Shown here piece after piece: positions 6,824-13,606 of a stretch of DNA of 33,625 nt (positions within the stretch are counted from its first letter, which is position 1; every line of letters starts with the position of its first letter). The notes under the pieces are model-generated. The model saw only the letters and a program-made list of their open reading frames with translations. It did not search any database and was not told the origin of the DNA. The stretch spans positions 1 to 33,625 of the forward strand of contig PMTR01000197.1 in NCBI GenBank assembly GCA_003167255.1, read 5' to 3'. The position numbers were made by a program, and so were the translations under genes. The DNA is from Bryobacterales bacterium. Its GTDB lineage: Bacteria > Acidobacteriota > Terriglobia > Bryobacterales > Bryobacteraceae.

Positions 6824-7657
6824 TTACTTGACCCTCCGCATGGCCACCAGGATCCGGGTCCAGTGCGGGTCCGTCAGATCGTCGATGCGCACCATGGGGG
6901 TTTCGAACGTGGTGGCGTCGATGAACTTGCCGTCACCCAAATAGACCCCGGTGTGGGTGATGCGTTTGTCGGAGCTTCCGAAGTACAGCAGGTCGCCCGG
7001 TTGTAGATCTTCCCGTTTGACGGGCGCCAGGCCATTCCAATCGGCCTGCGGCTGCGCGTCGCGCGGCATCCCGACGCCGCGGCGGCGCTCCAGCATTTGG
7101 GCAAAGCCGGAACAATCGTAGCCGAAGCTGGATGTGCCACCCCAGGTATAAGGCGCGCCCATGAACCGCTTCGCCACCGCCAGCATTTCCGGGATGGAGA
7201 GCGGCTTTACGTGGAAAGCCACGTCTGCGGTCTGGATCCACCCGGCGCGGTCGTCGGGCAGGCGCACCTGCAGCCACCGGTCCTCGGGCGAAGGTTTGGA
7301 AACGGCTTCCAGGTGCGTTTCAAACGGCACCGTGAGAAGCGGCGCGTGCCTGGTGACGTTCGCCTCGCGATAGATATGCGCGAACAGGCTGACGACCTGC
7401 GCGGCGCCATCGGTCGAGGCATAGGCAGGCCCCGGCCGCAACATCGAAAGCGGCGTCCACCCCGTATAATCGTCGGCGGTGCGGATATGCGCCCAACCCT
7501 CGCGTTCTTCCATCAGCGTGACGTTCGAACCGTAGATGGCCTGCGACACCACGTCGGCGTCCTCGGTGGGCTTGGAGTACATGTTGGCCACCGGACGCAA
7601 CACCACGGCATTGGGCAACTCCGCGGCGAAAAGAGCGAGCACCACCAGTCCTGTCAT
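6824..7657 (-). CDS. Exported SH3b-NlpC/P60 (C40) cysteine peptidase
   Basis: Predicted cell-wall peptidase cutting peptidoglycan stem peptides, 277 residues, exported. The start at 7657 gives MTGLVVLALFAAELPNAVV, a short signal peptide, with GAGGGTGAA just upstream; the longer open frame upstream overlaps the cytochrome gene. Two SH3-like segments (about 18-75 and 85-150) precede the NlpC/P60 domain, an architecture like YkfC-type gamma-D-glutamyl-L-diamino acid endopeptidases. Catalytic Cys182 is in YDCSGF and His235 in THTGVYL. The third position, commonly His in the motif FIHA, is Asp247 (FIDAT), which may serve the same polarising role. It lies 8 bp after the cytochrome gene on the same strand and is probably co-transcribed; why the two are paired is unclear. 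Confidence 0.88.
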   Translation of the reverse strand: MTGLVVLALFAAELPNAVVLRPVANMYSKPTEDADVVSQAIYGSNVTLMEEREGWAHIRTADDYTGWTPLSMLRPGPAYASTDGAAQVVSLFAHIYREANVTRHAPLLTVPFETHLEAVSKPSPEDRWLQVRLPDDRAGWIQTADVAFHVKPLSIPEMLAVAKRFMGAPYTWGGTSSFGYDCSGFAQMLERRRGVGMPRDAQPQADWNGLAPVKREDLQPGDLLYFGSSDKRITHTGVYLGDGKFIDATTFETPMVRIDDLTDPHWTRILVAMRRVK

Positions 7658-7665
7658 TTCACCCT

Positions 7666-8679
7666 CTAGGGTACCGCGGGCTTCTTCGGAAATCCCGGGT
7701 GGGTATCCACCGGGTTGTGGACCGCCGGCAGCGTTCGCAGGTATGCGTAGATGGCGCTCAATTCCTCCGGCTCTCTCTGCGAAAAGTTCAGCCACGGCAT
7801 GAGCGTGAAGTCCTGCGGCCCAGGCAATGGCGGCGGGCCGTTGGTGGCGTACTCTTTGTAATCGTAAAATTTCTTCTGAAAAAACTCCTCGCTCCATTTG
7901 CCCGTGCCGGTATCGGTGTCGGGCGTGATGTTGGCGCTTACCACTTTGCCAAACGTCGTATCGAATAGCATCCCGCCGGCCAGAAGCTTGCCCGGCAGTG
8001 GATTATGTTTATCATCCACCGGTGTGTGGCAATCGCCGCAGACGCCCACCGTGACCAGGTACTCGCCGAACTTCTTGCGGTCAGTGCGATCTACCGGCGC
8101 CACGCTGCCGACCGGTTGCGGAGCGCTCTTGATCAGCACCGAGACCGGGAAAATCAGTTTGGTCCGCGGCAGCGGATTGTGGACCGGCGGAAGCGAATCG
8201 AGAAACGCCACCAGCGCCTGCACGTCGTCGTCGCTGAGGCGGCGGTACAACTGGTAAGGCATCATCGGAAACAGCGCCCGGCCATCTTTATCGACTCCTT
8301 CGCGGATGGCGCGGATCTTCTCGCCGTCAGTCCAGGTCCCGATTCCGGTTTCGGGCTCGGGCGTGATATTGGGAGCCACCACCTGCCCCGGCAACCCTTT
8401 CAAAATGTCGGAGAGCACGGTGCCGCGGCCGCGGCCCGATTCCACTTCGGGACCGCCCACGCGCGTAAAATCCCGTTGCGAGTGGCAGCCGCCGCAATTC
8501 GCGACGCTCGTAAACACGTATTTCCCCCGCGCGATCCGTTCCGGCGCCATCGACACTTTAATAGACGAGGCCGGCGCCATGGCCGGTTTGCGCAGAAACA
8601 GCCAGGCGATGCCAGCCCCGCCGAGAACCACGACCGCCAGCAACAGGCTTCCGAGAATGAGCAGTATCTTCTTCCACAT
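7666..8679 (-). CDS. Membrane-anchored dihaem cytochrome c
   Basis: A 337-residue protein with one N-terminal membrane helix (about residues 4-28, MWKKILLILGSLLLAVVVLG) and two cytochrome c domains facing the periplasm. Haem-binding motifs are CGGCH (62-66) and CGDCH (214-218). Candidate distal Met ligands are in LFPMMPY (about 137-142) and TLMPWLNF in the second domain. Both halves repeat the pattern ANITPxxxTGxGxW and a final LPxVHNP, showing an internal duplication. This resembles cytochrome subunits of periplasmic alcohol or aldehyde dehydrogenases, but no such dehydrogenase is adjacent. The ATG at 8679 is preferred over 8733 because it sits right before the membrane helix. Electron transfer is certain as a class; the partner is unknown. 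Confidence 0.88.
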   Translation of the reverse strand: MWKKILLILGSLLLAVVVLGGAGIAWLFLRKPAMAPASSIKVSMAPERIARGKYVFTSVANCGGCHSQRDFTRVGGPEVESGRGRGTVLSDILKGLPGQVVAPNITPEPETGIGTWTDGEKIRAIREGVDKDGRALFPMMPYQLYRRLSDDDVQALVAFLDSLPPVHNPLPRTKLIFPVSVLIKSAPQPVGSVAPVDRTDRKKFGEYLVTVGVCGDCHTPVDDKHNPLPGKLLAGGMLFDTTFGKVVSANITPDTDTGTGKWSEEFFQKKFYDYKEYATNGPPPLPGPQDFTLMPWLNFSQREPEELSAIYAYLRTLPAVHNPVDTHPGFPKKPAVP

Positions 8680-8701
8680 AGCACCAAGTATCTTGCCATA
8701 C

Positions 8702-8759
8702 TTTTCCCCGCAGGGGGAAACGATCTGGGGCAAGCTAAAGCATGCCCCACCTGCCCCAC
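8702..8759. repeat. Degenerate hairpin module between divergent genes
   Basis: A stem TTTCCCC/GGGGAAA lies at about 8703-8720. It is followed by GGGGCAAGC-TAAA-GCATGCCCC (one mismatch, 8727-8748) and two CCCCAC termini (8745-8750 and 8754-8759). The TAAA loop and CCCCAC ends match the module at 6581. It lies in the shared upstream region of the cytochrome and DUF3617 genes. Confidence 0.6.
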
Positions 8760-8830
8760 CTCATTGGCTGGACAGCTTGCGCCGCAGGGCCTATCATGAA
8801 TGTGCTTATCTTGAGACCAGGAGGGTCGAT

Positions 8831-9292
8831 ATGAATCCTGCTTTTACACGGGTTTGGCGGGTGGCCGCCGGTGCTCTGGTTTTTCTCGCGGCCGGCGCCG
8901 GTGTGGCACAGCAGGGATTTCCAGAGCGGCCGGGCGATTGGGAGTTCACCAGCAAGACCGACGCGCTTCCCGAACCGATGGTAGACCACTTCTGCTTGAC
9001 CAACGAGACTTGGGCAAAGGCGTTGACGCAAGTCCCCGACTTCTGCAAAATTCAAATCTCCGTGACATCCAAGGGCATCCACTGCACCATGGATTGCGAT
9101 ATGAAGACTTTTCAGATGAAGGGCCCGACCGATATTGCCTTTGACGGACTGGAACACATGACCGGCAAGGCCACAATCACAACGACGATGGGCGGGAAGA
9201 CCACCACCTCGGTGGTCACGACAGACTATCGCTGGAAGGGCGCGGCCTGCACCGATGCCGACGTCAACACGAAGAAGAAGGGCGGAGGTTAA
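8831..9292 (+). CDS. Exported DUF3617-type protein
   Basis: A 153-residue exported protein of unknown function. The first 27 residues (MNPAFTRVWRVAAGALVFLA and then AGAGVAQ) form a signal peptide, preceded by a strong AGGAGG site. The mature part begins with the DUF3617-like PGDWEFTSKTDALPEP, followed by Cys55 (FCLT), Cys72, Cys85, Cys89 and Cys140; these cysteines could form disulfides in the periplasm. The ending is KKKGGG. Family members are small periplasmic proteins common in Proteobacteria and Acidobacteria with no known role. It is followed 30 bp later by the multicopper oxidase gene and probably shares its transcript, so a periplasmic metal or redox context is possible. Confidence 0.7.
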   Translation: MNPAFTRVWRVAAGALVFLAAGAGVAQQGFPERPGDWEFTSKTDALPEPMVDHFCLTNETWAKALTQVPDFCKIQISVTSKGIHCTMDCDMKTFQMKGPTDIAFDGLEHMTGKATITTTMGGKTTTSVVTTDYRWKGAACTDADVNTKKKGGG

Positions 9293-9322
9293 CGACTGAT
9301 GGCCGGCTGCCCGGGAGGGCCA

Positions 9323-10843
9323 ATGCCAAGTTTTCGGTTTTCGCGCCGGAACTTCGTTAGAACGGTGGGCACACTGGCGGGAGGGTCCTTGCTTGGCCAG
9401 ACGGTTGGCTGCAAGCAGTCCTCCCTGCCGCAGGCTAAGGAGGGCGCTCCGCAAGCCGGCGGGCCTGCGGATTATACCCTGACCATCGCGGTGAAGCCGG
9501 TGGAACTGGCGCCGAATCGCATCGTCTCCACGACTACTTACAACGGTCAATTCCCCGGGCCGCTGCTCCGCTTCCAGGAAGGCAAAGCAGTCACGATCGA
9601 CATCCAGAACCAAACGGACACGCCCGAGCAACTGCATTGGCATGGGCAGTTTCTTCCCACCGTCGTGGATGGCGCGGCGGAAGAGGGCACGCCGTTCATT
9701 CCCGCGCATGGAAGCCGCCGCATCACGATTGTGCCGAAGCCTTCGGGATACCGGTTTTATCACACGCACGTGCGGGCGGGGGCAAATCTGAGCGCGGGAC
9801 AGTACACGGGCCTGGTGGGTCCGGTATATATCGAACCGAAGAACAACCCGGGAAATTATGATCGCGAGGTGTTCCTCACGCTGAAGGAATTCGAACCGAC
9901 GCTGAGCCGCGGCGGTGACATGAACATGGACTTTCTGCTGCCGGCAACCACGGTCAAGGAATTGAAAGACTCCGGCGAGAAGGCCATGAAGGCCTCGCTC
10001 GCGAAAGGCATGCCGCATGGATTCGAGGTGGGGTACGGCTCCTTCACGATCAACGGACGGATGTTGGGCAGCGGCGAACCGATACGGGTGAAGCAAGGCG
10101 AACGGGTACTGTTTCACGTCCTGAACGGGAGCGCGACGGAGATCCGAAGTCTGGCGTTGCCGGGACACAGCTTCACGGTGGTTGCGATGGATGGCAACCC
10201 AATCCCGAGGCCAGTGACGGCGCCGGGGCTTTGGCTAGGCACGGCAGAGCGGGTGTCAGCGATTGTCGAGATGAATCACCCTGGGATTTGGGTCATGGGC
10301 GATGTGTCGGACGACGACCGGCGGCACGGCATGGGCACGGTGGTGGAATATGCCGGCCAGAAAGGTAAACCGCAGTGGGCGGCTCCCAAGCCGTTCCACT
10401 GGAACTACGCTCAGTTCGGAAATGCGGGGGCGGCAGTGTCGGAGCCGGATCAGGTCATCGACATGACTTTTGCCAAGCAAAACGCAGCCGAGGGCGGCTT
10501 CAACCGGTGGACCATCAACGATGTCTCGTTTGCGGAAGATCAGATGCAGGGGATGCACGCGATGCCGCCGATGTTTCGCGTCAAGCAGGGTAAGCGGTAC
10601 CGGCTGCGCATGCGCAACTCGAGCGACGACATCCATCCGATCCACCTTCACCGCCACAGTTTTGAACTGACGCGGGTGGCGGGGCAGGCGACGTCGGGTG
10701 TGATCAAGGATGTGGTGATGCTGGGCGGTTACCAGGAGATGGAGGTCGACTTTGTGGCGGACAATCCCGGCCTCACGCTGTTCCACTGCCATCAGCAGGT
10801 GCACATGGATTTCGGCTTCATGGCGCTGTTCGAATACGTCTAG
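9323..10843 (+). CDS. Tat-exported multicopper oxidase (laccase-like)
   Basis: Copper enzyme that oxidises phenols, metals or similar reductants and reduces O2 to water, acting outside the cytoplasm; 506 residues. The twin-arginine signal SRRNFVR (7-13) precedes a hydrophobic stretch and Cys30, which could be lipidated although the lipobox (TVGC) is weak. All four copper motifs are present: HWHG (105-108), HTH (147-149), HPIHLH (438-443) and HCHQQVH (488-494). The T1 axial position (ten residues after Cys489) is Phe499, as in high-potential laccases, with Met500 next to it. The start at 9323 has GGGAGG close upstream and places the Tat motif near the N terminus; an ATG at 9299 is also possible. 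The physiological substrate is unknown. Confidence 0.92.
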   Translation: MPSFRFSRRNFVRTVGTLAGGSLLGQTVGCKQSSLPQAKEGAPQAGGPADYTLTIAVKPVELAPNRIVSTTTYNGQFPGPLLRFQEGKAVTIDIQNQTDTPEQLHWHGQFLPTVVDGAAEEGTPFIPAHGSRRITIVPKPSGYRFYHTHVRAGANLSAGQYTGLVGPVYIEPKNNPGNYDREVFLTLKEFEPTLSRGGDMNMDFLLPATTVKELKDSGEKAMKASLAKGMPHGFEVGYGSFTINGRMLGSGEPIRVKQGERVLFHVLNGSATEIRSLALPGHSFTVVAMDGNPIPRPVTAPGLWLGTAERVSAIVEMNHPGIWVMGDVSDDDRRHGMGTVVEYAGQKGKPQWAAPKPFHWNYAQFGNAGAAVSEPDQVIDMTFAKQNAAEGGFNRWTINDVSFAEDQMQGMHAMPPMFRVKQGKRYRLRMRNSSDDIHPIHLHRHSFELTRVAGQATSGVIKDVVMLGGYQEMEVDFVADNPGLTLFHCHQQVHMDFGFMALFEYV

Positions 10844-10852
10844 ACTAAGCTG

Positions 10853-11161
10853 ATGCCTAGACTCAAACCGATTGTTGCCTCGACGCCTGAAGAACTGGCT
10901 TCGGCCCTGGGGCTATCCGCCCTGGAGGCCAAGGAGTGGCAGGTTCAGTATGTGCTACTCAAGCGCTTGAAGGAAGTGGTGCGCAGGCGAAGCATCACCC
11001 ACGCGGAGATTGCAAAGCGGGCGGGCACTTCGCGATCCCGAGTGACTGCGATCTTAAACGATGACCTCGAGCATGTATCGACCGATCTGCTGATTCGTAT
11101 CCTTGGCTCGCTAGGATACCGGGTGAAGGTTTCAGTGGTACGCTCCGAAAGCGCTGCGTAG
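10853..11161 (+). CDS. HigA/XRE-like helix-turn-helix protein without toxin neighbour
   Basis: A 102-residue DNA-binding protein. A helical N terminus (EELASALGLSALEAKEW) leads to a helix-turn-helix at about 48-72 (ITHAEIAKRAGTSRSRVTAI and then LND), followed by STDLLIRILGSLGYRVKVSV. This layout is typical of the HigA-like antitoxins paired with RelE/HigB-type toxins and of related solitary regulators. No toxin gene lies on either side: the multicopper oxidase ends 9 bp upstream and the glycosidase begins 1 bp downstream. It may be an orphan antitoxin turned regulator of this gene run. The fold is clear; the role is inference. Confidence 0.78.
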   Translation: MPRLKPIVASTPEELASALGLSALEAKEWQVQYVLLKRLKEVVRRRSITHAEIAKRAGTSRSRVTAILNDDLEHVSTDLLIRILGSLGYRVKVSVVRSESAA

Positions 11162-11162
11162 C

Positions 11163-12890
11163 ATGATCCAAGGGATGCCAGGCAAGATCCGCAATCCGAT
11201 TCTGCGGGGGTTCCACCCGGACCCGTCGATTGTGCGCGTGGGAGACGATTACTACATCGCCACGTCGACGTTCGAGTGGTACCCGGGAGTGGAGATTCAT
11301 CATTCGCGGGACCTGGCGCATTGGCGGCTGGTGAGGCGGCCGCTTGAACGGGCGACGCAGTTGAACATGCTCGGCGATCCGGATTCGTGCGGGATCTGGG
11401 CGCCATGTCTGAGCTACGCGGACGGGCTGTTCTATCTGGTCTACACCGATGTGAAGCGCTACGGGCGGTCGACGGCGGGGCCGGGTGGCGTGCCGCACGT
11501 AAGAGTTGACAATGAGAGCATGAGCGCGACCAGGGGTTCGCGCGCGGACGAGGGCGTCCGCCCCACTTTGGGCGTAATGTTCCGCGACATGCACAATTAC
11601 GTGGTGACTTGCGCCAGCGTGGAAGGGGAATGGTCGGAGCCGGTTTACCTCAACTCGAGCGGGTTCGACCCGTCGCTGTTCCACGATGAGCGAGGGCGGA
11701 AATATTTGGTGAACATGGTGTGGGACCATCGGCCGGGTCGCAATCGGTTCGCGGGGATCGGCTTGCAGGAGTACTCGGCGGCGGAGCGAAGGCTGGTGGG
11801 GCCGGCGCGGGTGATCTTCGAAGGGACGGCGCTGGGGTTCACCGAAGGGCCGCACTTATACAAGCGCGGGGGCTGGTATTATCTGCTCACGGCGGAGGGC
11901 GGAACGGGATACGGGCACGCCGTGACGCTGGCGCGTTCGCGGGATCTGCAGGGGCCGTATGAAGTGCATCCGGAGGGGCCCATTCTGACGTCGCGCGACC
12001 GGCCGGAGCTGGAACTGCAACGCGCGGGCCACGCCGACCTGGTGGAGACGCAGCACGGCGAGACGTATCTGGTGCATTTGTGCGGACGGCCGCTCAGCAG
12101 CCTCGGGCGGTGCACGTTGGGCCGGGAGACGGCGATCCAGAAGATGGCTTGGGGCGAGGATGGATGGCTGCGGACGGCGGACGGGCGGGGCCTTCCCTGC
12201 CCCGAAGTGGATGCGCCTCGCTTGCCGGCGTGTGTCTTCGCGGCGGCGGCGGCACGGGAGGAGTTCGACGGCGAGAAACTCGCGGCGGACTTCCAGTGGC
12301 TGCGGTCGCCGTGGCCGGAGGAGTTGTTCAGCTTGACGGAGCGGCCCGGACACTTGCGGCTGTACGGGCGGGAATCGCTGGGCAGTTTGTTCCGGCAGGC
12401 GCTGGTGGCGCAGCGGCAGCAATCGCACCGCTACACCGCCGAGACGGTGATGGAGTTCGAGCCGGAGAGCTTCCAGCAGATGGCGGGGCTGGTGTGCTAT
12501 TACAGCGGCGTCAAATTTCATTACCTGTACGTGTCGCACGATGGGGAGTTGGGGAAACATGTGGGAGTGATGAGCTGCCATCCGGACACCGGGCAGCCGG
12601 ATCTGGCGATTGCGCCGCGGGCCATTCGCGCGGGAGCGGCGGTGGGGTTGCGGGTGGAGGTGGATCGCGAGCGGCTGCGGTTTGGGTATCGGGTGGGGGA
12701 GGAAGAGTGGCAATGGATTGGGGAGGAATTCGATGCCGGCATCCTGTCGGACGAGGCGCCGCCGCCGGGCCCGAATTTCACGGGGGCCTTCGTGGGGATG
12801 TGCTGCCAGGATCTGGCGGGAACCGGAAAGGCGGCGGACTTCGATTTCTTCGAATACCGGGAGGCGGAGGAAGTTGAAAGAAGGGCGTAG
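11163..12890 (+). CDS. GH43 beta-xylosidase/arabinofuranosidase with in-frame repeat insertion
   Basis: Glycoside hydrolase family 43 enzyme, probably releasing xylose or arabinose from hemicellulose oligosaccharides; 575 residues. The five-bladed catalytic domain shows the general base Asp20 (HPDPS), the pKa-tuning Asp169 (SGFDPSLF) and the general acid Glu228 (TEGPHLY). A C-terminal beta-sandwich domain (about 370-570) matches the XynB type. No signal peptide is seen, so it is probably cytoplasmic and acts on imported oligosaccharides. Residues about 101-138, between YTDVKRY and MFRDMHNYVVT, have no counterpart in the usual sequence (about 540 residues) and come from a hairpin repeat inserted without breaking the frame. 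The start at 11163 is 1 bp after the previous stop; Met5 (11175) is an alternative. Confidence 0.88.
   Translation: MIQGMPGKIRNPILRGFHPDPSIVRVGDDYYIATSTFEWYPGVEIHHSRDLAHWRLVRRPLERATQLNMLGDPDSCGIWAPCLSYADGLFYLVYTDVKRYGRSTAGPGGVPHVRVDNESMSATRGSRADEGVRPTLGVMFRDMHNYVVTCASVEGEWSEPVYLNSSGFDPSLFHDERGRKYLVNMVWDHRPGRNRFAGIGLQEYSAAERRLVGPARVIFEGTALGFTEGPHLYKRGGWYYLLTAEGGTGYGHAVTLARSRDLQGPYEVHPEGPILTSRDRPELELQRAGHADLVETQHGETYLVHLCGRPLSSLGRCTLGRETAIQKMAWGEDGWLRTADGRGLPCPEVDAPRLPACVFAAAAAREEFDGEKLAADFQWLRSPWPEELFSLTERPGHLRLYGRESLGSLFRQALVAQRQQSHRYTAETVMEFEPESFQQMAGLVCYYSGVKFHYLYVSHDGELGKHVGVMSCHPDTGQPDLAIAPRAIRAGAAVGLRVEVDRERLRFGYRVGEEEWQWIGEEFDAGILSDEAPPPGPNFTGAFVGMCCQDLAGTGKAADFDFFEYREAEEVERRA
11524..11566 (-). 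repeat. Hairpin repeat module inside the GH43 coding sequence
   Basis: Two abutting stem-loops, GCGCGA/TCGCGC (11524-11543, 8-nt loop) and GCGGACG-AGGG-CGTCCGC (11544-11561), are followed by the terminus CCCCAC (11561-11566). Read on the minus strand it starts GTGGGGCGGAC, matching the ends of the intergenic modules at 25274 and 31369. Together with flanking bases it encodes the extra loop of the enzyme. Confidence 0.72.
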
Positions 12891-12902
12891 AATCAAAAGA
12901 CC

Positions 12903-13262
12903 ATGAGCCGACCAAGAAACGAAAACCAAATCGACTATATTGAACTGCCGGCGAGCCAAATCGAGGCCACCAAGCAATTCTACGGAACCGTCTTCGGGTG
13001 GACCTTTGAGGATTATGGTCCCGATTACACGAGCTTTTTTGACGGCCGCCTGGCCGGAGGCTTTACAAAGGCAGCGCCGGCGCCAAGCCAGGGCCTGTTG
13101 CTGGTGGTTTACGCGCGTGATTTGGCCGCGGTCCAGCAAAAAATCAAGGCCGCCGGCGGAGCGATCGTGAAGGAGACATTTTCTTTCCCCGGCGGGCGTC
13201 GATTTCATTTTACTGACCCGAACGGCAATGAACTGGGCGTGTGGTCGGACGTGGAAGAGTAA
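12903..13262 (+). CDS. VOC (glyoxalase/bleomycin-resistance) family protein
   Basis: A 119-residue vicinal-oxygen-chelate protein. It opens with DYIELPASQIEATKQFYGTV, followed by FGWTFEDYGPDYTSF, and closes with the signature FHFTDPNGNELGVW. Two beta-alpha-beta-beta-beta halves can be traced. The family includes glyoxalases, dioxygenases and drug-binding proteins; small solitary members like this one rarely have a known substrate. It starts 12 bp after the GH43 gene and is the last gene of the plus-strand run from 8831. There is no signal peptide, so it is cytoplasmic. Confidence 0.82.
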   Translation: MSRPRNENQIDYIELPASQIEATKQFYGTVFGWTFEDYGPDYTSFFDGRLAGGFTKAAPAPSQGLLLVVYARDLAAVQQKIKAAGGAIVKETFSFPGGRRFHFTDPNGNELGVWSDVEE

Positions 13263-13606
13263 GCGCTAACCAGGGACTCCGTGATCGATTCGGCGGCGGG
13301 TGCCCGGCAATCTCCATAGAACTTCAGGGCCCAGCGGTGATGCTGGCTCTTGCAGTAGATGCGGAGTCGATGGCTCAAGTAGACTGCCCAACTGACCAGC
13401 GGCCTAAGTAGCGCGAGATTCACGCAGGACGCATTCGCCTGGCGGGTCACGAATCAAGAACGGTTAAATGATTCCGAATGTCCGTAATTGGGACGACCGT
13501 GTTCTGGAAACGTACGGGTGAGGGTAGGGGCGGAACGCAATAACCGCTTGTCGATAAGACATATTGGGTATGGTCCGATACGTGCTTGCGCAGGGGGTCA
13601 TATCGT
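13263..13606. other. Intergenic region upstream of the ADOP permease
   Basis: This 344-bp stretch has no gene I can support. A minus-strand open frame (GTG at 13450 to 13205) encodes an arginine/serine-rich peptide overlapping the VOC gene end and shows no family motif. No clear hairpin terminator, promoter or RNA was recognised; AGGGGG at about 13592 is the ribosome-binding site for the permease. Confidence 0.5.

Noticed and set aside
8735-10168. A 477-codon minus-strand open frame opposite DUF3617 and the multicopper oxidase
   Set aside because: No motif and arginine-rich composition; the opposite strand encodes all four copper motifs.
10853-11161. A complete toxin-antitoxin pair around the HigA-like gene
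   Set aside because: Neighbours within 10 bp on both sides are a copper oxidase and a glycosidase; no RelE/HigB-like frame is present on either strand.
11856-13208. A 450-codon minus-strand open frame across the GH43 and VOC genes
   Set aside because: It is Arg/Pro/His/Gln-rich, shows no family motif, and lies opposite two clearly recognisable genes; it is an artefact of high G+C codon use.
13205-13450. A small minus-strand gene in the gap before the permease
   Set aside because: The frame overlaps the VOC gene, has no recognisable motif and starts with GTG lacking a clear ribosome-binding site.
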